From Aquatica leii (taxonomy: Eukaryota; Arthropoda; Insecta; Coleoptera; Lampyridae): a DNA stretch of 64,000 nt. The notes below the pieces were generated by a model that was not told the origin of the DNA, did not search any database, and saw nothing but the letters and a program-made list of their open reading frames with translations. Of this stretch, positions 23,981 to 35,796 are shown piece after piece (position 1 is the stretch's first letter; every line of letters begins with the position of its first letter). Made by a program: the position numbers and the translations under genes. The stretch spans positions 134,062,545-134,126,544 of the forward strand of contig CM069433.1 of the NCBI GenBank assembly GCA_035610365.1, given 5' to 3'.

Positions 23981-25010
23981 TTCAACAAAAAATAGGAAAA
24001 GAGCATTTTGTAACGGATATACTTCCGGTGAATTAGTATACAAATATATACAAATTAGGAAGTAAGTGAAACCTTTTACATGAAGGTCCAATTATATCCA
24101 ATTGAACAACTTCCAAACGAGAGTCAGGTATTTTCATATTAATTGGTTCAGTTTTTGTGTGGCGATGTGGTAATTTGGATGCCAGGGTGAGCGTTTCTGT
24201 GGAAGTTATCTGTTTTTCTGATGTGTTCAAAAATATAAGGTCTTATGAGATTGTGAGAAATGTCGCAGAATATTGGCTGGTTCGTATGTGGTAATTCCAT
24301 TTCATTTATATTTAAAAAATTGGGTTTCACAAGAAGTGATTCCAGTTCAGGGACAGTAGCTTGTTGTTCAGGAATAGTTTTAAAATTAATGTGCTAAGAA
24401 AAATCAACAGGATATAGACGAGATAAAACTTTTGCCAACAGTATTGTTTCCTGCTATATGCCGTATGTCTGTTGAAAATTGTCAAATTAAATGTAAATGT
24501 CTAGCTTGAAGTGTGGTGTTTTCTGTTTTTTGTTAAAAGGCAAAGGTAAGAGGTTTGTGACCGGTAAAGATTGTAAGCGTCTTGTCCTTATTAGGCGTTT
24601 TTTTTTATGTAGCTAAAATTTCCCTGTCATAGGTACTATACTTTTGCTGTGCAGTGTTCAATTTCTGCGAGAAGAAGCTTATTTGTTTCCAAGCATAGTT
24701 TTGGAATTGTTCAAGCATGTCCCAGCAGCAGTGTCAGAAGTGTCCACAATTAATGAAAAGGACTATCTGGACATGGCTCAACCAACAGAGATGCGTTAGC
24801 TAAATTGTTTTTACATGTTTTAAGTACTTCGAGGAAAACAGAGTTGATCGTTCTTTTTATTGTGTTTTAGGAACTCTTTAAGTATTCGTTGATGTTCTGT
24901 CGCCTTGGGTATAAACTTTGTTATTTCAAGGAAACTGCGTAGTTTGTTCACTACTATAGGTTGTTTGTACTTTATGATAGCTTTGTCTTTATCACGAAGC
25001 ACTGGGATAC
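23980..25010 (-). pseudogene. Ty3/gypsy pol relic (RT end, RNase H, integrase)
   Basis: Reading the minus strand from 25002 gives INYKQPIVV-like and NKLRSFLEITKF, the end of the reverse transcriptase thumb (LRSFLG). From about 24780 to 24560 follow ISFFSQKLNTAQQKYSTYDR and a degraded FTDHKPL block, the RNase H domain. From 24330 to 24033 come RPYIFEHIRKT, HPGIQITTSPHK and LEVVQLDIIGP, the HHCC region and first catalytic Asp block of the integrase. Each domain sits in a different frame with stops between. No LTRs were found around it. It differs in sequence from the gypsy element at 55.9-60.3 kb. Confidence 0.75.
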
Positions 25011-25016
25011 CATGTT

Positions 25017-25744
25017 TAAAAAATTATTAGATTAAATTAGAGATGATTTTGGCGAAAATTTAATATGAATTTGTGCTGATGAAACTACAGTTACCCGCAG
25101 AAGATGCAACGCACACCTAATTGTAAGATAACTCTTGAAGAAACTTGGTTGCCCGTACTTAGTGGCTTGTAAAGAACTAGAGATAACAAATCATTTGACT
25201 ATAGCCAAATTTGCACCATGCATAGAAAAGCAACTCAATCTTACAATTGTTTATTCGAATTTAATTTGTATTACTTCCTTTGCACATGGTTTGCATCAGA
25301 CTGCAATACCAAAACGGGATCAAATTAGTTTCTAATATAAAGAAGGTATTCCTTTAATCAGTAATACAGTAAGTGCAAGTATATAAAGAAACTGTACGTA
25401 ACATACCACTGTCTCCCGAATCAGTAAATGGGGAACTTGTTTAAACGCTTCTATATTTTATTGCAAAAATATTGGAAAAATTACAATTGAATTAGAAAAT
25501 GTGATTTCTAAGTTCCAGAGTACATGTATTGTGTTCGATAGAGGCACTATCAACGGATATCAAAATTTTGTTGCCCGAAACGATCACACCAAATATAGCG
25601 CAAAATTTAAAATACTGCTTTGCCGTTTCCGAGGATGTGGAAAAAACGTTTCTGGTGTACAATTTTATATTGACCGACAGATCTCGCCACTTGTTAAATT
25701 TAAATAAATACCTGATGCTGTATTGTTTTCATTATAATTATTAA
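25017..25744 (+). pseudogene. hAT-type transposase relic, C-terminal part
   Basis: Plus-strand blocks in order: IRDDFGENLI and DETTVTRRRCNAHLIV (catalytic DETTD..GR region), LICITSFAHGLHQTA (the C..HALHR block), KWGTCLNASIFYC (the T.WGTWL.A..YY block), and from 25529 FAVSEDVEKTFLVYNFIL followed by NLNKYLMLYC. The last is the hATC dimerisation region (S.DVER.FS.YK.IL..NL..YL). This order matches the CGGBP1-like group of hAT elements widespread in insects. Stops and frameshifts separate the blocks and the N-terminal BED finger is absent. The relic abuts the gypsy relic on the opposite strand. Confidence 0.7.
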
Positions 25745-28392
25745 TTAAAGTACAATGTAATAGAATGGTACAATTAATCTAGATTAGAAATTAAAATTTA
25801 CTTAAATAGAGAAGAATTATGGTTATTTCACTACGAATACGGCGACCACAATAGAATTTTAATTTTTGCACTAGGCGTTTTTTGGCATTTTTGGCACAAA
25901 GTGAGAATTGGTACGTAAACTGCACATTCAATATTTGTTGTATTCAATTTCAACAGTGGATTTAAACCAATATTTTGCTACCTTAATTCTATGCTTTGCT
26001 GTTATACAATCGTGTAGTAAGTAACGGTATTTTCTTCTATAAAATTAAAGAATATGAAATATTTGTATCCCCTATTACGGTCGATTTTTGTAGAAGTATT
26101 TTCCGAAACGTTCAGACCAACAATTTAAAACACCCAACGCTACAAAATGGACGCAGATTTTGCTCTAAATTTACGTATTTTATCTACTTAGGCATTTGTT
26201 CCAATAACCCCCGTTGTTAATGTATTTGAAAAAAAATTCGAGAATAAAATATTTTTAAGACATTTAGATAGACCGCTCGAACAAGCAGCAGCGAAAACCA
26301 CTACAGTCTGATCCTGGTGTATGCAGTTTTTAGAAGCGGTTTTGTAAAGATTGCTTAGGATAAAGAAGAATAGTTTACCATAATACATAATGTCGGTAGA
26401 AAAAACAACTACGTGGTTTTATTAAGACATTTCAGGTATTAGAAAAATTTAATTATTTTTGTCATCTATCCAAATTTCCCAGCTCTGAACATTTCAAAAC
26501 AACAAATTTGAAGAATTATTGCGAAAAACCTAATCATCAAATTATTGTTCAAATTTTTTTAAAAATTTAAGTGCGTGTATTCTTTACGCGCGATTGATGT
26601 AAAACTTCTTTGACGTTCGTGACAAATATTACTGAAAAGATTTAAAGATAAAATAAATATCATTTGAGTTATTTATTCTTCTTTTATTTTTAGTTATTAA
26701 TAAATGAGTAAAATATTTCTGGGACTCGACTATTTTAAATTAGAAAAATTAAGGCAAACCAAATTACTAATACGCGAATGTATAATTTGTTGCGTAAGCT
26801 GTGGTTAAAAAAATTTATTCGTATAACATTTGAATAATCTTGATCATTGTATCACAATTATCATAACCACGACTAGTACGACTTTTTAATAAAATCTATT
26901 AAATGACATACAATATGATAAAGGTCAATATTTGGTTAATCATCGTTACCTAAATATTCTTCAGTATTCCGTTTATCTTCATCTGAATCACCATTATTAA
27001 CTGTAAACGTTAATATTTCTACAACTGTATTAACTAAACCATCCGCTTTCCACAATTTTTCACAAAGATGTAACACATGATTGCACTGCTTTTCTCAATC
27101 ATCATTTGTTAAATCAGAAAATGCACTTTTTGATATCAATACCTCGTGCGATATTATACAATGCAGCTTTTCTTTTCACGAGACATATGAATTCAATTGG
27201 CTTAAACTAATGTGTATTACAACATTCGTTGTACTTTAAACTTTAAAAAACTCAAGCAGTTCTTAGTGTAGTAGCAATTGGATATAAGTCACTGGTAAGC
27301 GAATGGCCGTGTATCAAAAAAAAATAATGACATTACGAATAATTTTTCGTGATTTGGAATGAACTACTTTTTGAGTTCTGCTGTCCATTAATTAAAACTG
27401 TAATACAAGCAATTTAAAAAAATAGATTGTTCTGAAAATACAAATTTATGCCCAAACACGAAAATTTAAATATAAAAGCAAAAAGTAATATAAAATGCCA
27501 AACTATTTTGAAATACGCGGGTGTAAAATCAACTTACAACGTTTACCGTCGTTATAGCTTATTCACAAAGTAAATGTGCTTTAACGAATCGCGGTCCATG
27601 ATTAGTCGACACAGTTTGTCCTTTAAATTAGTTTGCATATTTTCCGGGTTTTATGTAAACTTAATAGCACAGTAATTACTGTTTTTAAATAGCAGAAACC
27701 ACGGGAGCTGTGATTTTTTTTCAAATAATATACTGGTAGCCACTTTTAATAAAAAGTCATTATTTTTAAAATGAACTTACTTTATCTGACATTGATGAGG
27801 ATTAGCCCAAATAAAGCAATTTATAAAATTTTTTTAAATTTAAAGTAAACAATATTTTTCAATTTTCTAATATTTTTGTTTTTGTTTGTTTCAGGTGAGT
27901 GTGCAAATAACTTATTCTATTAAAACAACATTTATTGTAAGTATTTACATAACAATAAAATATTTAAAAAAACAAGTTAAATAACGATGTACATATTTAA
28001 TAATGATTTGTAGCATTGTAATTTGTTTAAAACGCAGTTACATAATGTATTTTGTTATTTAACACGTTCGGTGTCCTAAGACATTTCATATGAAATTTTA
28101 AAACGGACTGTTCAAGAATTGGCAGGTTAAATGAGTGAATTTGGTGATATAACAAGGTAGTTATGTAAAGTATAAGATTTGCCCATATTTACATAAAAAT
28201 GCAATATTACATACTTGTCACACTTATTCTAACAGAATTTTTGAGTAGAGTAGATATCTTAGGCTTCTTTGGTGAAACCGCTACGTTGTTCTGTTTAGAG
28301 TCGTTAAGATTCAGGAAATTTTTTACCATTGATTTTGTATACTAAAATAGCGTGACGTATAGTAACTTGATAATTGACCAAAAATAACAACA
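25745..28392. other. AT-rich stretch without a gene
   Basis: Open frames at 25996-26220 (plus) and 26188-26388 (minus) show no family features. The notable item is the splice-like motif at 27866-27942, listed separately. Confidence 0.4.
27866..27942 (+). promoter_or_regulatory. Candidate recursive splice site or 42-nt micro-exon
   Basis: A branch-point-like CTAAT at 27867 and a T-rich tract lead to TTTCAG at 27894, immediately followed by GTGAGT (27895-27900). That makes a 3' splice site directly abutting a strong 5' splice site, as at ratchet points in long insect introns. A second 5' splice site, GTAAGT, lies at 27937. The 42 nt between are open in one frame (14 codons, no stop). Either reading implies a host gene on the plus strand whose intron spans this region. 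No flanking exon is visible, so this rests on the motif alone. Confidence 0.4.
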
Positions 28393-28686
28393 CTATCCCC
28401 TATTATACTCTGTATACTCTATACTTTTGGCTTTGTCTCCTTTTCTGTTTATCCCAGTTTCTGCCATTTCATCTCCGCAGCAAGTAGAAGGCATGTGCAC
28501 GTCCTCTTTGTCTTTTCTATGTAAGAGAGTTACATATTCTTGTTTTTTTTTGACGAAGAGGAAAAACTCATGTTCACCCTGATGTAGGATAGTGCCGCAC
28601 TCATAACCCTTTTGGGCATGCCTACGGGTCAAAATCTCTCCGTATGCTTCTACTCCGTAGAGTTCCCGCCTTTTCGGCATAACCAT
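28393..28686 (-). CDS. Unrecognised 97-codon frame just downstream of the LINE
   Basis: I do not recognise this. The frame is open for 97 codons on the minus strand, starts 26 bp after the end of the R1-type LINE reading frame, and encodes a polar, charged product with TCCGDEMAETG and a Lys/Glu-rich middle. No signal peptide or membrane segment is apparent. Its position suggests it belongs to the 3' region of the same LINE, perhaps a retained part of its 3' UTR or a second small frame. It could also be an unrelated remnant. Confidence 0.3.
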   Translation of the reverse strand: MVMPKRRELYGVEAYGEILTRRHAQKGYECGTILHQGEHEFFLFVKKKQEYVTLLHRKDKEDVHMPSTCCGDEMAETGINRKGDKAKSIEYTEYNRG

Positions 28687-28712
28687 CTACAGCTATTTTC
28701 TAGTTTTTTGTT

Positions 28713-30150
28713 TTACTGTACATTTTCTGTGCGTAACTTTTCCTGTTCTTTCTCTTGCATGATTCTTTCCAGGTAGCTTTTGATCACTTCCCAATTTATT
28801 TTTAATCATAAACTCTACCATATTTTTGGCATCACTTTTTGGCCGTTTAGAGTTTTTGATAGCGTGTGTCTCTCATTTTCCCATTTTTGACAATGAAACA
28901 TTGTGTGCTCTAGAGTGTCGTTTATTTCCGTGCAGTAAACACATTTTGGATCTAGTTTCTTTCCTATTCTGTATGTGTAATATGAGAATACTCCATGGCC
29001 TGTTAGACACTATGTCAAATGAAAGGACACCTGGTCATGTTTTCTTTCTAACCAGCTTTCTATTTTTGGGATTAGTCATTTTTTATACGTAATGCTTCTC
29101 TCTTTTATTCTATCTATCTTATTCGTGTCTTGTCCGCTGGTCGGAGTAGCGCTTTCTTTCATCGGCTATCAATCCAGCTACTATCATTAATGCGGCTGTT
29201 GAAGCCGCCCTGTATGCACTGCCTACTCTAAGAGCCATTATTGTTTGGGTTTTTTCAATCTTATTTCGATATCGCTGTATTTTCATTACTTCTACCCATA
29301 TAGGTGCTCCGTACAGTATAATTAATTGATTAGAAAGTGCTAAAACTCTTCTTTCATTCGAACTTGGTCCCCGAAGATTTGGTAACAGGCTACACAACGC
29401 TCTGTCTGTTCTTCTAGCTTCATCGCATACATGTTCGATGTGTTTACCAAAAAGCAGCCCCCTATCAAGGACCAAGCCGAGGTATGTTACTTGAGTCGAC
29501 GGTCTAATAGTGAGATCTCCGAGATTAAATGTAATGCTGCCGATGTTACGTTTTGTATTAAGGACTATAGCTACGGTTTTTTCTACAGCTATTTCTAAGT
29601 TATTTTGTTCCATCCATAGTTCAGTCTGCCTAACAGATTAATTCGAAGTCTTCTGGGACGCATATCGACATAATATCGTCATAGAGGACGTTTCACAAGG
29701 TTGGTTTAAGGACTGAGCCCTGCGGGACGCCGCCGGCGACCTTTTTTCTAGCTTTAGATGGCAGCGGTACTGTACGGTTTGTAAAGTACGCTTGGTTTTT
29801 TCCCATGACGCCGTGTTAAATGCGTTTCTAAAATCTATTAAAATTAGGGCATTCCACTTTCTTTTACTGCAGTTTCAGCGTTGCGAACAACGTGTTCTAT
29901 AGCATCAGTCGTACTTTTGCCTTTACGAAAGCCGTACTGATTCCGGTGAAGTCCTTCTTTTGCTTCTATTTCCTCCGATAATCTCTGATTCAAGAGATTT
30001 TCATAAAGTTTAGCTACCACATTAATAAGGCATGTAGGTCTATACTTCGCTGTTTCCTCCTTCGTTTTTCTGGGTTTCGGTATTACGATTAGTTTGGAGT
30101 TTTTCCATATATTTGGGACCGAATTCGACTTTATTTGGTGATATTCTTGC
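28713..30150 (-). pseudogene. R1-type LINE reverse transcriptase, 5'-truncated
   Basis: Minus-strand blocks in order: NIWKNSKLIVIPKPRKT and YRPTCLINVVAKLYENLLNQ (RT fingers), GLHRNQYGFRKGKSTTDAIE, IDFRNAFNTASW (first Asp replaced by Asn), GVPQGSVL, then an uninterrupted frame (29613-29119) with LEIAVEKTVAIVLN, VTYLGLVLDRGLLFG, LYGAPIWVE and MALRVGSAYRAAST, the thumb typical of R1-clade elements. The C-terminus has CVYC...HTMFHC, the CCHC knuckle, and ends at a stop at 28715-28713. The FADD block is not found (sequence lost near 29650). These enzymes reverse-transcribe their own RNA at a nicked target. Stops and frameshifts outside the 165-codon frame show it is dead. The endonuclease is missing. 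Confidence 0.85.
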
Positions 30151-30609
30151 TGCGAACTACATACTTCAGGTTGGTACGAACAACATATTTATCCAAACCT
30201 TTTCTGTGATTTCTAATGGTACCTAACAAGTTTATTTTTTATTGTATAAGAACTTTGGTATGTCAAGGCTTGTATAGTAGTTATCAGTTATTGTTAATCG
30301 ATCTTCTTCAAGTAGATATTTTGTTAGGTGAACAACTGTTGATTCTGGTAAATCTAAGTCCTATAATTTTTCACCTTTTCTATCATATGTCTTCCTTCTC
30401 AATCTTTGCAAAATGTCTGCATCTTAGCATTAGAAAAAATTTATTATAGCTTGTTGGAAGAAGATGAAAAATAGTATAGTGATATATTGGGTCATTTTTT
30501 TAATAGAAATTGTAAAATAACCATAACCAGAAGCCGTTTGCGGAAATAGTAGAATTATATATTGCAAGCGAAACTTGTTTTACTAGAAAAAACTCACCAA
30601 TAAATGTCT

Positions 30610-30966
30610 TCATTTTCTAACTATTTGTATCTCGTCATCGGGAAAGACGTGAATATCGAGACAACATTTTGTGGTTAGCAATTGAGCTGCATACTTATTG
30701 ATTTCCAGAACCATCACGTCTATGATTTCTTTGATTATTATTGTTTTGTAAACATCTAGAAGTTCAATATTGTCACCATTATATTGAATATCCTTCTGTA
30801 GGCCTGATTGACCACAAAACTGTAGTATTGCTATATTCAAAACGTCACTAAACCATACAAGAATCACATCTTCATTATCAGCACCATTATTTATATCTTC
30901 GTCGCTGCTATCACTTTCCACCGTGTCGTCCTTTAACTCTACCTCACTCGAGGACGAAGTGGACAA
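30610..30966 (-). pseudogene. piggyBac-type transposase, N-terminal remnant (second lineage)
   Basis: The frame opens with MSTSSSSEVELKDD and an acidic Asp/Ser-rich stretch, as at the N-terminus of piggyBac transposases. It continues with FCGQSGLQKDIQ and IIIKEIIDVMVLEINKYAAQ, matching the FTG.PGL and F..DELID.IV.ETNRYA.Q blocks that open the dimerisation domain. The frame ends soon afterwards, and no catalytic domain or TTAA-flanked ends are seen. The sequence differs from the larger piggyBac copy at 33.5-35.3 kb, so it is a separate family. Confidence 0.6.
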
Positions 30967-33332
30967 TTCTAAAAGAGCAATAGTGATTTAATTTATGTAA
31001 ATTGATAAAAAAAGCAGATCAAATCCCCCACGTGCCTTCAGATTCATAGTTTTACTGAAACTGTCAATAATATCAATTAGTTCGAGTCAGTCAATGGTGA
31101 CAATGCAAGCGCACGACGTTACAGCAAACTATCGACAATTATATTCACGATTGCGAATAATAAATAGCACGTGCTACACAAATACCTCAACTAAACTAAA
31201 GAGCAAACCAAATTGACTCCAAGCATATAAGTCCCATGACCTAAATATGGTACATCAGTTTCTTATGCGAAGGACCTTTTATTATGATTACTCATATGAA
31301 CAGTAAATTGTCAGAAACAAAAGTTACTATTATCATTGAATATCTTATAACAATTTTGTAAAATAACCGATAAACAATATCTGGGTTGTACAAAAAACAG
31401 TAACAGATAACAACTGTTACGTGATAATATTACAGATAATAACTATTACCTACGTAAATTAGTAACATTGTCTACAGTTACTTGAAGTCACTTATTAGAG
31501 CTATATACATACTTCAACTTTTATTTTTGTTTTATTTTATTGAAATTGATGCTACATGTTTTATAAGAACACTTTCAATTGAGTTTAAAATTAAAGGAAT
31601 ATATTTTCTGTTTTGTTTGTTTTCAAAATACGTGCGAAATTTTTCAGTTTTAGTTCAGAAACAAAACTAATTTTAGTCAAGTATTATTTCTAACTTTTTG
31701 CACGTTACCATATCTAAAGAAAAGTATCAACAATTTAGGAAAAAATCATTATGATATAATAAAGACAGCTTTGTATTAATTTTTATTTCAAAAAATGTTT
31801 GGTAAATAATACGCAACTACTGCATTGTTCTAAATTTTAAAACTCACGTGTCAATATACTAAACGTCAAGTCAATAAATAAAATTTAATTTTGGTACCAT
31901 ATGAACTACTAAAATGTTTATTTATTAAATACGTATTTGCCTAAAGTAAATGCTTTAAAAGTCAAGTTTAATCTAAATATTTACGTTCAGAGTACTACTA
32001 AATGTTACAACGTAATTTAAACGCAAATACAATAAACTACTCTTGATTTTAGTATTTAAACTTTCTAGTGTTATTTTTAGTAAATTTAACTTCAGAAACA
32101 CGTATTTCAATTTATAAAATAGCAATTACAATTTACTGGTACTTAATTGTTTAAGTCGCTACAAACTTAAGTTTTTTTTAGTGTTATTAACATTGTGATT
32201 CTTAACAGTAAATTTGTTTATTATTTTTTATCAAATAAAGTTGCGTTAAATTAATTATTGGGTTAAATTATTAGTAAATCAGTGGGTACATGCATTTGTT
32301 AAAATAGTGAAACAGGTAATTTATAATTGTTCTGTTTCTTAAAATTATGTTTTTTCTTAAAATAATTATTATTTGTGTTTCGGATTTAAAATTGTTAACT
32401 TACAAGGTAATAAAAATAAACTGGTACTTAATGGGTTAATTTCATCGTGGAATAATAGGATTTTGAGTAAATAACGTTTAATTATACGATTGTCTAACTT
32501 AGAATTAATTACCAACTATATGAAAATTAAATTTCAAGCATTTATAATGGAACAACTAACTTCAAACTTAACAAACCTTATTCTATTACGAAAAGTATTA
32601 TAAAAATTGTGTTAAATAGTATTGTACGAAATCACTTTGTTTATTTAAAATATTTTTTTTTAAGACGATTATAAATTTATTATAATAGTCGTATTGGTCG
32701 TATTAAGATATGTGTGTTATAACAAGTGTCTGATGATTAAAACTGTAATATTTTTCTTCTTTAAGGTTAGACTGAAAATCGTTTTGGTTCAACATTTTGA
32801 TTATTAATTTTTGTGGTAGCTTTACTGATTTTTAATTATTATGAACAAGTAACATTGTGTTGTAATCCTACGATTACCTGGGATCGTTTCGTCTATAGTT
32901 TTCGAGGTTGTCAATAAAAACAACGTGTTAAAATGAATTTAACTTTATTAAAACGAGTTGATGCTTTTTAATGCAACGCCGGAAACAGAGTTCTATTTGC
33001 CGTTGGTATGTGCTTCTTATATACATGTAAAATGGTTTTCTAAGAAAGTTGCGACAAGGGGTTTGAGAACAAGTTGCAACTTGTTATAACTTGTACCTAC
33101 ATAGGTATCACAACAATTGGCTACTGCTAAGTAAAATTAACACTGGAAAAATAGTTGACATAATCCATACTAATGAGGAATGACATTCGTAAACAGCTTG
33201 ATTTTATTCCGTGTTGTATTTTTTAAAATTGCTTGAAAAATTTATTCTTATAAAAAGTAAATCTGCAAGTCGTATAGTTTGTGAATATTGGTTTAAAACG
33301 CAGTGTAGTAGTTTTAATTTTAAATCTACCGC
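30967..33332. other. AT-rich non-coding stretch
   Basis: No supported gene. Near 31390-31450 two imperfect copies of TTACAGATAAYAACTRTTAC occur in tandem, each itself partly palindromic. The plus-strand frame 31482-31670 is short, hydrophobic and unrecognised. Confidence 0.4.
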
Positions 33333-33336
33333 TTAA

Positions 33337-33350
33337 CCCTAGAATACGGG
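33337..33350 (+). repeat. piggyBac left terminal inverted repeat
   Basis: CCCTAGAATACGGG directly after TTAA; it pairs exactly with the right end. Confidence 0.92.
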
Positions 33351-33504
33351 ACTATGTTTTCCAAACGTAATTACGGGACTATCGCAAATTTTACTACTCA
33401 TTAAAAAAATCAAAATTTCTTAATCAAACTTTATTTTAAAAAAATACAAGAAAAACATAACATTCTTCATTATGAGAACGAACGTTTAAAACTATAAAGG
33501 CTGT

Positions 33505-35331
33505 TTATTGTTTTTCACAACATACGGTGCAAATATCTCCTCGGTGTTCTCCGCAAATTGGATTTTTGCACTCCATACAATAATTAGTGGTCATGCGGCT
33601 TTTTTTGCTTGGACAATAGTAACAAGTCTTTCTCTTCTTATCTTGGGGTGTGTTTACAACGTTTTCTGATAATATACCGAGGATTTCAGCTATGTCTTGG
33701 CGAAGATATCGACTTAAAGTTTTGCTGTTATATCTATGCTGCATCCATGGTTTAGCAAGACGAAGGCTTAAATCAATCATGTATTGGTATCTTGAAATAG
33801 GTTTTTCGCCTTTTTTTAACGTATTAAAAGTGTAAATGACATAAGAGTTTATGCTGGCCATATTTATCATCCCATAGAACACACATAATGGCCATCTCCG
33901 TGTTTTTCTGCTCGAACTCATATTTGAACACATTTGGTCGAAGGTGTTCACACCTGATTTGGTCTCATTATAGTTATGAATTATTATTGGCTTACCGGTC
34001 TCTTCTTGGATCTCTACCTTTTCATGCATAGTCGAAAGTAGCAAAACTAATTTGTTTTTCTTTGGCATATAAGATAACAATGTCTTTTTTTGATCGAAAC
34101 AAAACATTGACGTATTTGCGTTTTGACTTTTTACATCCAAGAACTCCTTGGGTATCTTTTTTTTATTTTTGCGTATAGTTTCTATCATACTTAATTTGTA
34201 AGGACTTTGTAGCAATTGGTTAGAAAAGGAAACCGAGGTGAACCAATTGTCCATGGTAACGGTGCGATTTGTACCATGGATTGATTTTGTTAACTCTTTT
34301 ACATAAAATTCGGCTAAAGGCAAACCATTGGTCTCTGTTTTTTTTTCCAAGGAAGGACTTGCATCTTACATATACTTAGTGGCGGAATCGCAAACCATAA
34401 CAATTTTTATCCCATACTTGGCGGGCTTATTAGGAACATACATTCTAAAAGGACAGCGTCCTTGGAATGCCAAAAGTTGTTCATCAATGGTGACGTATGA
34501 GGTCGGAGTATATGAATTTCTACACGTGTCAATAAAAATTTCCCAAATTTCCCGAATGTGTGTAAAAGGATCAGTTATCTTCCTCTCTTCTCGTGTTTCT
34601 TTATCATCGCATCTAATACAGTTCAGCAGGTACAAAAAACGATCACAATTCATACACCATCTATAAAACTTGCCGGAAATAGTGCTATCAAACATATGCC
34701 TTGCTGACAAATGATTATCTTTTTTTGCGGCAGAAAAGATTAAAACACCAAACAAGGCTTTCAGCTCATCTTTTGTCGTTGGGGAAACATTCTGGTGGCC
34801 GCTGTATTTTTGGGCCCGTCTGGCAATTTCTGCATTTGTGTGGTGCAAAATAATATCAAATATATTGTCAGAAAAGAAATGTAAAAAATAATCATCCAGG
34901 TTAGAACACTCTTTTGCAGCTCCTTTAGGACTAGATATAAAATGTATAATATTCCTAGCAGCCGTTCTTTTGAATTGTTGAGGCAACTCAGATAACCATT
35001 TGTGACCATTTTTGCCTTTTAGTCGTTTGTTTTTCAAGTTGATTACATATTTTAAATGGGTACGTACTTGTGATAAAGGAATATCATCTTCATCTAAACG
35101 AGGTTCTATTTCTTCTTCAGATTGAATTGGACTAAATCCTTGTTGGATGAGACAAGCAGCCGAATTATTGTCTTTATCAAGATCACTGTCAGAGTAAGAT
35201 GATTCAACTTCCAAACTGTCCTCTTCAAAGTCACTGTCGTCAAATGATTCTGCATCATCATCTTCTCCATTCATAATACGTGCCACTTCCTCATCGAGTT
35301 GTTTTTCGGTCAAAAGCTGTCGAGTTGACAT
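33505..35331 (-). pseudogene. piggyBac transposase, one in-frame stop
   Basis: A 609-codon frame on the minus strand is interrupted once, by TAA at 34368-34366, with the same frame continuing after it. The N-terminus is acidic (DDDAESFDDSDFEED). The DDE region has VTIDEQLLAFQGRCPF and KPAKYGIKIVMVCDS (first catalytic Asp), then after the stop VTMDNWFTS (second Asp). At the third position the usual GGVDTLDQM reads SGVNTFDQM: AAC replaces the Asp codon while the second Asp of the block is kept. The C-terminal Cys-rich finger (CYYCPSKKS, CMECKNPICGEH, CTVC) is complete. The overall pattern is close to the cabbage-looper element. The protein would excise and insert at TTAA. The stop, and probably the Asp to Asn change, make this copy inactive. 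Confidence 0.9.
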
Positions 35332-35662
35332 CTTAAAAAAATCACTAGAATAATTATAATGTATCTAACTAATAATAATAAAAAAATATCTTACCTCAAA
35401 TTTCTTATACTAAAACACTCACAATCGATACAAAAAATAAATACAAGTTTAATTCATAAAATGACGTAAACACGGGACTTTCGTAAAATTAACGAAACTA
35501 TTGCCGAAAATTCGCTATAGGGTCGGAAACCAGAACGACCGCACACCACACAATCTAACTAAATACTAGACTAGAAGGTACTCAATAAGGCAATTCGATA
35601 CGTTAACCGTAAGTAACCGAAAAAGCACAAAGTCTTAGGGGCGTCGTAAAATTTACGAATGA

Positions 35663-35676
35663 CCCGTATTCTAGGG
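35663..35676 (-). repeat. piggyBac right terminal inverted repeat
   Basis: CCCGTATTCTAGGG directly before TTAA; exact complement of the left end. Confidence 0.92.
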
Positions 35677-35796
35677 TTAAATGACTGTAATATTTTCTAT
35701 ATAGTGGAGACGGCATATTCAGTTCCGCTCCTTGCAGTTTGTTTCTTTGCATTCATTTGGTAATTATGTCTTCTTTTCTTCTTTTTCTTTTTAGTT

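Larger units (their letters stand above)
33337..35676 (-). mobile_element. piggyBac element with intact ends and TTAA duplications
   Basis: The ends are perfect 14-bp inverted repeats, CCCTAGAATACGGG at 33337 and its complement ending at 35676, each flanked by TTAA (33333-33336 and 35677-35680). The total length of 2340 bp fits the family. Related CGGGACT.TCG words inside both ends look like subterminal repeats. The single gene is on the minus strand. Intact ends and target duplications point to a fairly recent insertion, and the ends should still be recognisable to a related active transposase. Confidence 0.92.
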
